The notes under the pieces were generated by a model. It saw only the letters and a program-made list of their open reading frames with translations. It was not told the origin of the DNA and made no database searches. Below, in pieces: positions 9,952 to 23,160 of a DNA stretch of 64,000 nt. The position numbers and the translations under genes were made by a program. The DNA lies in contig OW964568.2 of NCBI GenBank assembly GCA_943138885.2, positions 22,093,338-22,157,337 of the forward strand. The letters run 5' to 3'. Position 1 is the stretch's first letter; every line of letters starts with the position of its first letter. This stretch comes from Tholera decimalis (Eukaryota; Arthropoda; Insecta; Lepidoptera; Noctuidae).

Positions 9952-12900
9952 CTAACGAGAAAGTTCAGATTATGTTAGTAGTACAATACGGCCGTTCTAA
10001 CTTGGCGAGCGTGACGTTAGGCTCTGCGAACTTTAGCGCTTGTGCACTCGTACAAAAATAAAGGTTTAAAAAAAAAAAATGCCAATAACATTTGTTAACA
10101 GGAATAACAACTGCTAATTGTATTTATTTTTTTAAAACCTTTATTTTTTTTAATTTCGCAGAGCATAACTTCACGTTCGCCAAGTTAGAACGGCCGCATT
10201 GTAAGTGGCAGAGAACAGGTGACAGACTTGTACAATCAAATCCTATGAAATGCCACGATAGTGAATTTCATGATATTTCAACCAGATCATAATACAATTT
10301 ATTTTAAATTACTTATTTATGAAATTGATAAATTATTAATTCGACTCATGCCTAGGGAATCAAATAAAAAATTAGTTCCTATAATTGAAATTAAGAAAAT
10401 GCACTTATAAAAATTTTGACTATTTGTGTTGCTCTCTCTCAATAAAATACAAGTTTGTAACCACACTGTGCCTTTTCATTATATTGTTCCTAGTGTAGAT
10501 CTATCAGATTCATAATTTAACACTAGTTTGCAATATCTATACTTAAACGATAAAACGCGCTACATTTGGATGAAATTCGGTATGGAAGTAGATTGACGCT
10601 TGAGGAAGGTTACTTTTTACCCGACTGTAAAAGAAGGAGGTTATGTTGTTATCGTGATAAAGTCCACAGGAGGGAAGCCCTGTTCTTCTTGCTTACGTTA
10701 AACCAATGTTAGGGCTTAAAATATTGCAAATTAACTTAATTAACCAGCACTGGGTGTCTTTCGCCCAGCAAATGCTTACTGCTCGAGTTGGTAACCCTTT
10801 CGGTCGGACATGCTCAGCGCAAGTTTTGTTGTTATCTTGATGTTGGAGGTTTTAATTGTAGTTGATGTGTGCTTGTACTTGTATAAATCTATTTCTATCC
10901 CATTGTATTAATTAATTTCTGTTTACCGTCGTTCCTCCGAGCGTCGGATATGGCGGTCTCTGTCACGTTCACGTTCTCTGTCCCTCTCCTTATCGCGGCG
11001 GTCACGGTCGATAAATCTGAAACAAAATCTGTAATTCAGTAATTCCGCCTGTATCGTGGTACATTTTTACAAACACACAGACCCAAAACAATAATTTGTA
11101 GATCATACAAACATTTGTTCCGATGCGGGAATAGAACTCGCGACAAGCAGCCCGTGTCGTCGAATTGTATCTACCTATAGCACAAAATGAATTGATTTTC
11201 ATTTCAAAATGCTATGCGAACGGAAGTATAAGCGAATTATACATAATTATGTCTCAATGTTTCACCAAGTTAGTAGCAGAATATCAGCGCCAGGTAGTAT
11301 CCTGCCGGTTTTTTTTGTCAATAGAAAACGACCAAAATTTCTGACGTTTTATAAGTGCCCATGTAGGCCTATGTGAAATAAAATATTTTGAGTATTTTAA
11401 CGAGTATTTGGAATCTATCTATCTATCAGGTTTTAGATTAGGATACGTTACCTGGGCGAAACAGCGTCCCTAGCATCGTGGGACCTCTTGTCCGCCGGCG
11501 GGGGCACCTCACTGCCGAACGGCTTCAGGTCCATAAGAGCGGGCACTTTCTCGCGGTCATCTGGGCGGTCGCCTAGCAGACCGCGGCGGACGCCTTCGTG
11601 TGTGCGCCCGCGGTCGCGGTCGCGGTCACGGTCCAATCTGAGGTGGGGAAACATGTTACATAAGTATTTGCCAATAGTAAGGTCGCATTTAATTGCTTAA
11701 TTCACGATATCATTTATGTTACTTTATTTATATCAAATATTTTTCGTTTATTTTTAAGTTTTGGCTCTATCTAGGAATTGCTGACTGTTGCTAATGAAAA
11801 CAAGTGCGAGTCGGATTCGCCCATGAAGGGTCCAGTAGTAGCAAGCAAAGATTAGCAAAAATGACTATGTTTTCGTAGTTTTTGTGTAAATTAGTTATAT
11901 ATGCAGTTTTTTAAGATCTTCACCTTATTTTTTTTTCAGGGTTTGCTATACCCGGACTTTTAATTCGATGCAGTAAGCTGACATACGCTAATGTCACTTA
12001 CTAAAATAATTGTACCCTATTTAACCTAATATTATTAGATTGACTGAATCCATCACGGATTCAATCAATCTAATAATAAACGAGCGATTTTTAATTGTTA
12101 GAAATATAAATAAATGAAAAAATGTATACTAATATCATTTATTTCTAAATAGTAAATAGATTTTAATACAAATAAATCTATTGTAATTAAAAATATTCAC
12201 ATCTAACCAGATATGAAAAAAGTCACTGTTATGCAAATTGTTTCATGTGATGAATATTTTAATAAATTGTGCGAGATTAATATATATATATTCCACAACT
12301 TTCACACAACGCCATCTAGTCCCAAACTAAACACCACTCCACACACCGCACCACTGCGACCTAACCCGTTGGAAAGGGTGCGGGTACAGGGGCCTATTGC
12401 AAAAAAAATATTATCATAATCTATTTGTTTTATTTTTCACGTCAAAAAGCTTTCTGATATAGCTTACGTTTTATAAATAACTAGCTTGTGCCAGCGGCTT
12501 CGCCCGCGTGGAGTTTTTCCCGTGTAAATCCCGATCCCGTGGGAATTTCGCAAAATCCTTTCTTAGCGGATGCCTACGTCGTAATAACATCTACCTGCAT
12601 GCCAAATTTCAGCCCGATCCGTCCAGTGGTTTGGGCTGTGCGTTGATAGATCACTATGTCAGTCAGTCACCCAGTCAGTCAGTCAGTCAGTCACCTTTGA
12701 GTTATATATATATAGATTTGAATTTATTAATACTTAGTTCTTGAAGATGGATAGGAATTTTATTATAAAAACGTATACATTGGCATCTAAACGAACCACC
12801 TATTTTTTTTTACCTTGTTTTAGGCATGACATAAGTGTCTTTGTTTCTTATATTTACACTATGAATGAATATCACTATATTTTTGATTTATTTAATAATA

Positions 12901-15900
12901 GTATTAGTAAATTAAGCAAAAGAGAAAAAACGAATGTGAAGACATTACTACACATTGGAAAATAATTACTATATTTTTAAACAGATTAATATTTTTCTGT
13001 GCATACAAGAGATTCTCATAAATATACTGAAATGGCACAGTCATAATATTAATCTCTTTAAATTTGTCTCTTAAAGAGTGCTTAGGACTTAATTTATAAA
13101 TTGCACGAATGGCCCTTTTTTGTAATAAAAATATTGTGTAAATGTCGGCGGCATTTCCCCAAAGTAAAATGCCGTATGACATCACACTGTGAAAGTAACT
13201 AAAGTAGACTAAACGTGCTGTTTCGATATCAGTTAATCCACGAGCTTTTTTGACAATTTATCTATATGGGGGCCCCACTGAAGCTTCGCGTCTAAAGTTA
13301 GGCCCAAGAATACTGTGGTATCTTCGGGTTTCAATATTTCGCCCTTTATTGATACACTAGGATTAATCCTAGTACAGGCATTATCATTGTAAGACTTACA
13401 TAGTTTAATTAAGTTTAATTTTATACTTTACCTATTATGATTATTGAATAAAGATTATTATTATTATTACTAGTGTTCACTTGTCTAACATGAGGTAACG
13501 TAAATTTTAGGCATTTGATTTTTTTCTCAAGATTATTAACATTAAATCAGCTAACTACAGTTGCAAGGGCTCTGTTTACTTCTTCAGTAACCTGCTGTTG
13601 ACGTTTGATTTTAAATAAAAGAGACGTATCGTCAGCGAATAACACTATGTCATGATTTTTGATCAGGTATGGCAAATCATTTATATAAATAAGAAACAAA
13701 AAGGGACCTAAAATTGAGCCTTGGGGGACCCCCATCTTGATCACAGATCCCGGCTCTCTTTGCCGTTCACATTGACTCTCTAAATCCTTTCACTCAAGTA
13801 TGAGGTCAAAAGATTCAGAGGTGTCCCGGAATCCGCAGTGGTGCAGTTTCCTGATTAATGTCTCATGGGGAACACAGTCAAATGCCTAAGACAAATCGCA
13901 AAAAATGCCCAACGCATCGCACTTATGTTCCCATGCATTATAAATGTGTCCTAAAAGTTCAACACAGTTCATCACATCAGTTGTTTCGTTCAACAACTGA
14001 TGCCGGTGTAGAACCCTTTGTAAAACCAAATTGTTTATTATGTAGCAATTTGTGTTTATTAAAATATCTTTGCATCTGCATTAAAATAATTTTCTCAAAA
14101 ATTTTACTGAACTCTCCCCGGTGACCGGTGTAGATGACGGCGGTTTATAATTTTTGTAGCTTTTTATTGTATCTGAAGTGTGTCTATCTTCAAGTAAATA
14201 TTTTGTTTTATTGTATATTAGGGGTGTAACCTGCGGGCTGTAAATTAAAATTAACGGTACCTGTATCTATCATCCCTTCGCGGCGACCGTCTGTCCGAGC
14301 GGTCTGCATCGCAACGGGTTCGCGCGGGCGACTGCCGGCGTTTGTCGCGGCGATCCAACTCGCGATCTCCACGGTACCGATCACGATCACGTTCGCGGCT
14401 GTCATCTGGAAACAAAGTTACCTTTTGAAATACAATATATATTTTTGTTTATCGAACACATAAAGGTTAAACATAATAAACTGTTCATAGATGTGAACAC
14501 TATAAAAGTTTCATAAAATACAATGACAAAACCTCTTGGTAGGCTCGTGTTTAACCACCACCTCACCTAATGGTAAGCAATTATGTGTTCGAAGATGAAG
14601 CACGCTTACTTAGAATTAACTTATTTACTCTTGACTTAAATACCCCCCAGGTTATAGCTATCAGGAAACACAGACTCTTGACGACATTTTAAAGACAACC
14701 TTCCAATGATTTTAATGGATTGTTGAGGATGAGTAAAACTCCCTTATTTTTTTACTAACCAGAAAGGTGACATTTTGAAAAACAAAAAAAAGACAAGACC
14801 TTTAGTAATCGTTCAATAATAAAACTGTCATGATACTCAAGATTTTCTCAGTTCTTACTGATAGTGGATGGACAACAAAATCATTAATCTTGATTCAACA
14901 TGCAACATTTTACGACTCGTTGATAAATGAATTCCATTCAAGTGTTGTGAATTCAGATTAATTACAATAGCTGTGTCTAAGCGATTCGAACATGGAATAA
15001 GGCATTATCGTAAGGGTTCCGATTTAAGAGGTTCGCTTTGGAAGTTAGGCTATTCGTGGTTATTATATCACCACCAAATATGAGAATAGATGTACAATTT
15101 TAAAATAATTATAAGCCATTAACTGAAGGCTCTTTTAAATTAAAAACTAAGACGTGGTCTGATAATTTTAAAAGCCTTCACATTCTACTCCACAATCAAA
15201 ATGAGGCCAAACCAAATACACATTGATGTATCATATCCTATTCGAATCTAGGTTAAAATAAATAAATTAATAAGACATACTTCATCTAATTGTGTATGAA
15301 TTGACTGGAGCTATATGTGTAACACAATATAAAAATTTGGAACGGAATTATTTTACACATGTAGGTAGTCAAGCTATCAGTATCAACGATCAGCGCCCTA
15401 CAAAATATGCGTAGTAGTTCCAGGCATTCTTATAAGAATTAGTTTCTAACCAGAAACTGCTTTATATTACTTTTTAGTTAGCGGGATTAGAAAGATATCA
15501 GTTTACCAATATTACTAGTGCTCCGCTGCCTTCTGTACCATCAGTTTACCAACATTACTAGCGCTCCGCTGCCTTCTGTACTATCAGTTTATCTACATTA
15601 CTAGCGCTTACTTACCTATGCTTCGCAGATTGCGTAACATTTAGAATGTTCAATTGAAATACACATTTTTATTTTTGTATGAGATGAACTAAAATTTATG
15701 ATGATTTATTAAAAGTCATTGTCGTTGTTGTTCATCATGATACTAACATAGTCCTGAGAGGTTGTTAGTGATTTACCAATAACCCTGTACACAGGCTGCA
15801 ATTTAAATGGTTATATTCCCGCGGTAGAACGATAATAGTACTAATAGTAAAAATATAATCCCATGAAAAATATAAATGTGAAATGAGAGCCAAGTTCAAT

Positions 15901-18900
15901 ATTATCATAAATGCCTTGGTTGTTGACTTCAACGACAAACGAAGTGAAATCTAAATGGGTGCCAAGTTCAATGATGTCCTGAAATTTATTTATAACAACA
16001 TAAAATATCATTTATTCTTATAACTTAGGAGAATATATCGTAGCCTAAGGTTTGACCTGGCTAGTTCTTATATACGAATTATTATGCTCGACGGTTAGTT
16101 TCTACCAGCAAGCCAAATTTTCGGAACGATAAAATAAGAACCGACAAGTAACAGGTTTAGAACTTGCAAAGGCTATAATATAATTCGTATATGAAAACTA
16201 GCCAAGTCAGACCTTAGGCTACAATATATTCTCCTAAGTTATAAGTATAAATGATATTTTATGTTGTTATAAATAAATTTCAGGACTGACCATTGAACTT
16301 GGCACCCATTTAGATTTCACTTCTTTTGTCGTTGAAGTCAACAACCAAGGCATTTATGATAATACTAGCTGACCCGCCACGACTTCGTTCGCGTGGTATC
16401 CTACCCCTACCCAACCGATACCCTACCCCACCCTACCCCTACCCTACCCTACCCCTACCATACCCCAACCCTACCCCCACCCTACCCCTACCCTACCCTA
16501 CACCAACCCTACCTCTACTGTTGGCGCGAAAGGCTAATTTAGTGGACTGTATTTGCGGTGCGGAGCTAAACGATTGACAAACGCTTGGCGTTAGGTAATT
16601 CGAGTTGCAGTGGGTGTGGGACAATGGAATACAACCCGAAATAAATAGGGAAGGAAGCACAAACCTTTACGGGAGTCACGTGCTCGCGTCGTCGCCGGTG
16701 CACCGGTTCACTTTTCCAGGTTCAGGGCAGTTGGGCTTCAAGTTATTGCCCTCACACGTTAAACACAAGCACAAACTATGGATTATAAGTCTTATTACAT
16801 GCGAAAATGCGGTGATTCCAAAGTTATTAATATTTTTAAGCGGAGCGCGTCGACGCCATTGTCAACTTGTTTGCGGAGCGATTCGGACCCAAAAAAAAAG
16901 TTTTTTCGACAAATGGCGGGCGAATCTTCTTACTCACTCGCGAGGTATGTGCGGGAAGGAGATGGATATAGGAAATAGCGGATGTCAATCATATTTTGAA
17001 TGTTGGCGCAACCACCTACCCTACTCTCCATTTCTTCTTCGTTGGCGTGGGATGTTTTTCCCGCTTAAATCCCGATCCCGTGGGAATTCCGGGATAAAAA
17101 TATCCTATATCCGTCTCCTGGTTTTAAGCTACCTCCCTACCAATTTTCAGCCAAATCGGTTCAGCCATTCTTGAGTTATAAGTGGTGTAACTAACACGAC
17201 TTTCTTTTATATATATAGATTGAACTTGGCTCTCATTTCACATTTATGTTTTTCATGGGATATCATTACTTTTTGTACATAAATTAGTAGTAGGTACTTA
17301 CTTATAACAAAATTAATACTAAATGGATTTTTTGTTAAACTACTGTATTTTCCTACGTTTACAGGGTATAATTATCCTTTTAGTGTTAAATTCTATATTT
17401 TCTTGTACCTTTGAAATGTTCGAATGAATTGCCCATTCAGTATCCGGAATTCTTTTTACGCGTTTTGCCTCCATGGTGTAGTGACCCTCTAAGATAATAG
17501 GTGGCGCTAGTGGTTGTAGAATACGGTTACTTACGCGTAATAAATACAAAAATTTACTAAATTCTTATTTATAAGTACACAAACGGAATATTTGGATTAA
17601 AAAAAAATTAATGGTGGTATTTAACTCGTTATATATTCACGTAAAGATCTTAAAATCCACATATAGAGATTTACAGGCACTAATTATAAGTTAAGTGAAA
17701 ATTATAATAAAATGATAAAAAATTACCAGTTTCTGATTTTTTCCTTTGTATTCACCTAATTACCTATCTTCATGCCAAATTTGAACTTTCTAGGTCATCT
17801 GGAACTGGGTTATAGTTTTGATCTATAGGTCAGTCATAAAAATGACGATTTTAGGACGTTAATATCTAAATAACCGTTTGAGATATGTTTATAAAATTTG
17901 GAACACATATTATGTATCTCGCTAGTCTCAATATATGAGCCAAATTTGACAAGTTTAGGTGAAATAGTTTTTGAGTTATGAGGGGCTCAAAAGTGGCTCG
18001 AAATAGTTCGTGTAATATTACACATGGTGAGCTGCGCGCCAGTTCTTGGCTTGACACGCTACCGCGTGTCTAGATAGCCTTTTTTACTAACAAAAAACTT
18101 TACCAAGAAATAAAACCGACTTCCATATAAAAACACTACAAAAACACCGACTACCGAAATTAAAGTTATTTTTGGCTTTGTAGTGTTTTGGTATGGAAGT
18201 CGGTTTTATTTTTTGGTAAAATGTCTTTTTTCACGCTTTTTACTGGGTCTGTTTGTAATTTATCTAGTTACAAAAGCCAAAATGTCAACTATTTATCCAC
18301 TTTTTTAAAATACTGCTATTCCCGATGCAGGGCCGTTAATTTTTGAGGAGTTCTTGTACTTCACCATCAGCTCTACTTCACCATATGCATTGTGACGAGC
18401 ATAAAGCGCTTAACATCCATATTTAAGTAATCGAATCGCAATCCACAAAATACTTATTGAGTAGTTTCGGTGGCCATCTGTGGTGTTCCTCATCAGTTCC
18501 ACTTCCCCAAATGGTGCTTTTCGAGAGCAACTGTACAAGGTTCTATAAGAAATACCCAAAACGCTATAGGTGTGCCTACAATATTTGAAGAGTTCCCTCG
18601 ATTTCTCCAGGATCCCATCATCAGATCCTAGTTTCATAACAATGGGACCAACTAGAAAGTATACCTTTTCGAACGGTTCGGTTTTCGAAATCGGTCCAGC
18701 CGTCTTCAAGTTATGAGGTAACATACAGAAAAAAAATTGGCCAAGTGCGAGTCAGACTCTCCCATGAAGAGTTCCGTAGTAACTATAATAATATATATTT
18801 ATTTGACAAAAAAACCTTACAAACTTCTTAAAACTAGCTTATTTACAATATTTACAACTACGCAAAATAACTTTTTTTTCATAGTGTTTGTATGAATTAC

Positions 18901-21900
18901 AAAGTTATATTTGCGGTTTTAGAAAATATGCTGTATCTCAAAAACTGCTGACCCGATCTCATTCAAACTAATTTTGGTTGAAAGTTTACATTAAGATCTA
19001 CAGCATATATATTTTTTTTAGTTTTTCACTCCATTATTATAGAAGTTAGAGTGGGGGGACACACATTTCACCACTTTGGAAACGTATATCTTTTAAACTA
19101 TTAACTTTATGAAAAAGTGGTTTTAGAAACCTCAATACCATTTTTAACCTTTTGAACGCCATTGTCACATATATGTGACAAACGAAATCTTACCCTGAAC
19201 GCCAACGTCACAAATATATGACAAAATACACGTCGCACCATATTATGAAATAAACAATTTAACCATTACTTTTGTGTGTTTTTATTTATATAATTTAAAA
19301 GTTTAAGCTTCCGTCTATATTATATTGCATGAAACTAATATAAATAAACCACCAATATCGAGAAATTTGATGTTTAAAAGTAGATGTTAAACGCGTATAA
19401 AAGGAGTGTCTCACACGCCATAGTCTGCTATATGTGACAGCTAGTGTTGTGACGTATGATTGTAAAATCAATAACAACTTAAGATGAATATGAAATTTTC
19501 CTTTATAAAAAAATCCTTTTGTTACTTCTATTCCTGTTGTTTTGTTTATATTAGGTACTAAAATGATGTACTTTCTATTACTAATTACTATTTCTAATTT
19601 CTATTTCTATTACTAATTATTAGGTACATTTTGTTGTGTGCGTTACCCCAGCAAAATAATGTCGAAAATAGTCATTTAAATCTTATAGATAATTAGTTGC
19701 CCAGCTTCTGTAATTGTTAAGTACATTTTTAAATTTGTTACACATATAGTTTTTTAGTTATTACACAAAAACATATTCTGCTGGGGTAACGTTTGAAACG
19801 TTACCGCAGCAAAACTTTTTTTTAAATAATGGGAATATTGAAATAAATATTAGCTATACATTTAGTTGTCTAGACGAGGTAAATGTTACACGTTATTTTG
19901 TTTTTGTTCTTTCTTCGGCTGCGAAGTTATTCGAGATTTTGCTGGAGTAACGTTTGTGGTTTTGCTGGATCTCTGAAACGGTTAAGCGGATTCTTATCAT
20001 CTTTTGTACATGACTTCTTAGGAATTAGTTTTAATTTGTTTCGCAATAAAAATAACAAAATGATATACCGTTTAAAAGTTATTTAATGAAATATAAAAAC
20101 ACTTCTTTAGGTCCTAACACTCTGAATATGATCTCTAAAGACTTACTTTAAACGTTATTTTGTAGCTTTTAACTACCTTCAAATGTATATGAAGTTTCAT
20201 TAGTATGCTGTAGGTAATTAACAAATTATGATGATATTCATTTCTCCACGTTCACGGTCACAATGCGCGCGGAGTTATTTGGCCACCGATATACCTGTAT
20301 ACGGTTATATAAACTGAATGTTATATCAATATTTAGTTGCTTAATTCAGTTATATACCTGTAAAGTTTCAGAGTAGTACATACAATAATTAACGAGATAA
20401 TTAAATAAAAGTCATTAGGAACTTCAAGACCGTGGTAATCCGACCAAGTTTAGGTGGTTACAAAAAAGCGGCCGCGTAGAACATTATGCTATCTTCTAAA
20501 ATATGTAGGATAGTCTTACAAGTTTAGTAGAGATGTGTACACAAGTGTTAAAAAAACTACATATTTCTTAAAGAATTTTTATTTACAGGTAAAATAATAA
20601 TTTTTATACTTAAAAGCAGTAATTCCTACCATTTTGTAGACAAATTTCAAATATTACAATATTTTTTCCTAGATATATATTACAGATAGTTGTATTCTAA
20701 GATTAACTTAAATTATGTAAAAATCACAGATCAAAAATAAAATATTAAACTGCAGTCAAATAATCATGTAAGTCAGAATCATCTTTAGGCATAAATTTCA
20801 TATCCATAATAATTAAAACGTAGAACCATCATTCTTTCAGAAAGTTTACAGTTGGAACCATCTTTTGGCATACATTAAATAAAACATTTGATTGTGAACA
20901 TACGTGGTTTTTATTTCCCTGTAAGAAACATGTAAACATGCAAGCAAGCATGCAGCATGCAGTTATGCTAAACGAAATTATGCAGAATTTTAACTCTGCC
21001 AAAAGTAATTTATGCCATTGTGAATTCGAATGTATAAACATTCGGCTAAATAATAATTATACATACTAAATAATTTTTATGCCTTAAAAATATTCGTTTA
21101 AGGAAGATTATACCAAGTGTGTTATGCCAAATGAATTTCGGAGTATCAAGATTCTGCCAAATAGAAGGAACCCGTGCAACTGTGCCATTGAACTGGTGCA
21201 CATAATACAATATATACCTATCTAATAAGTAGCTGAAAGGTAATAATAATAATAAGGTAATAACAGTACAGATATTATAATATTGTTATGTATTTAACAG
21301 TGTACACGTCTGTACCGAAATTTTAAGGTGTATTATCCTAAATATTTTAGAAGATAGCATAATGTTCTACGCGGTCGCTTTTTTGTAACCACCTAAACTT
21401 GGTCGGATTACCACGGTCTTGAAGTTCCTAATGACTTTTATTTAATTATCTCGTTAATTATTGTATGTACTGCTTTGAAACTTTACAGGTATATAACTGA
21501 ATTAAGCAACTAAATATTGATATAACATTCAGTTTATATAACCGTATACAGGTTTATCGGTGGCCAAATAACTCCGCGCGCATTGTAACCATGCACGTGG
21601 AGAAATTAATATCATCATAATTTGTTAATTACCTACAGGATACTAATGAAACTTCATATACATTTGAAGGTAGTTAAAAGCTACAAAATAACGTTTAAAG
21701 TAAGTCTTTAGAGCTCATATTCAGAGTGTTAGGACCTAAAGAAGTGTTTTTATATTTCATTTAATAACTTTTAAACGGTATATCATTTTATTATTTTTAT
21801 TGCTAAACAAATTAAAACTAATTCCTAAGAAATCATGTACAAAAGATGATAAGAATCCGCTTAACCGTTTCAGAGATCCAGCAAAACCACAAACGTTACT

Positions 21901-23128
21901 CCAGCAAAATCTCGAATAACTTCGCAGCCGAAGAAAGAACAAAAACAAAATAACGTGTAACATTTACCTCGTCTAGACAACTAAATGTATAGCTAATATT
22001 TATTTCAATATTCCCATTATTTAAAAAAAAGTTTTGCTGCGGTAACGTTTCAAACGTTACCCCAGCAGAATATGTTTTTGTGTAATAACTAAAAAACTAT
22101 ATGTGTAACAAATTTAAAAATGTGCTTAACAATTACAGAAGCTGGGCAACTAATTATCTATAAGATTTAAATGACTATTTTCGACATTATTTTGCTGGGG
22201 TAACGCACACCATTTTGTTAAAGATTTGTGATATTGTAAGACTGATTCGTAATAATAATTATTAGGTATATGTAACTGTTGATTTTTAAATTATTTTTGC
22301 TTATTTTTTACACGTAAAAGAAACAATAATTAAAGTACTGATTTCAATTTCTTTTTATTATTACATTAAAATCCTTCCGTATTTTTAGATATGGATACGT
22401 ATTATATTAGATATGGATAGGTATTATATTAGATAAGAATACTTATTAGAATCGATAACCAACGTGTAGGTACACTGCTACATCCCTAATTCAGATGCGA
22501 GAATGTCATAAAATTGACTGGCAAGCAACGCCATTGTCACAATACCAAGACAAGTCATGTTGAATAGTGTTGTAACCATATTGTAATAAATATATTTTTT
22601 AGTTTTCTAATATCTGCTTTTTCATTGATAAAGTCTCTGTTAAATGCTGTGTAAAGATTACTATATTGGAATATAGTGGCAGGTTAAATAAAATTTCAGT
22701 GTCGTGAGTACGGTTTATTAGAAAATTAAAGACGAAAATAAAAACTCAGTTGTATATCGATGTAAGTTTTGGAATCCCTATTTTTTATGAAGGTCATTTG
22801 TCAGAAAAAGTGGCCTGGCGTCAGGGGTACGGCGATACGTTTATACTCTGGCGTTCAAAAGGTTAAAGACCTGTCTATAGATACCACACACGCATAGATT
22901 TCATAAAAAATCTATGCGTGTGTGGTAGTCCATTAATTGGACATGAAACTGAAAATATTTTTATATTTTCAGTTTCATGTCCAATTAATGGGGAGCCCCT
23001 CTTTATTTTAAATATTTTTTATTTTTTTTCTTAAAATCGGAATGCGGTTCACAGAATACATCTACTTACCAAGTTTCACATGTATAGTCTTAATAGTTTC
23101 GGAATAAAATGGCTGTGACATACGGACG

Positions 23129-23160
<32 letters not shown>

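Noticed and set aside
16605..17174. 189-residue plus-strand frame in the Helitron
   Set aside because: Runs antisense through Helitron terminal sequence; coding not supported, though capture of host DNA remains possible.
19883..20086. 67-residue frame repeated at 21757-21963
   Set aside because: Both lie in the inverted arms of the foldback element; no homology recognised and the repetition is due to the arms.
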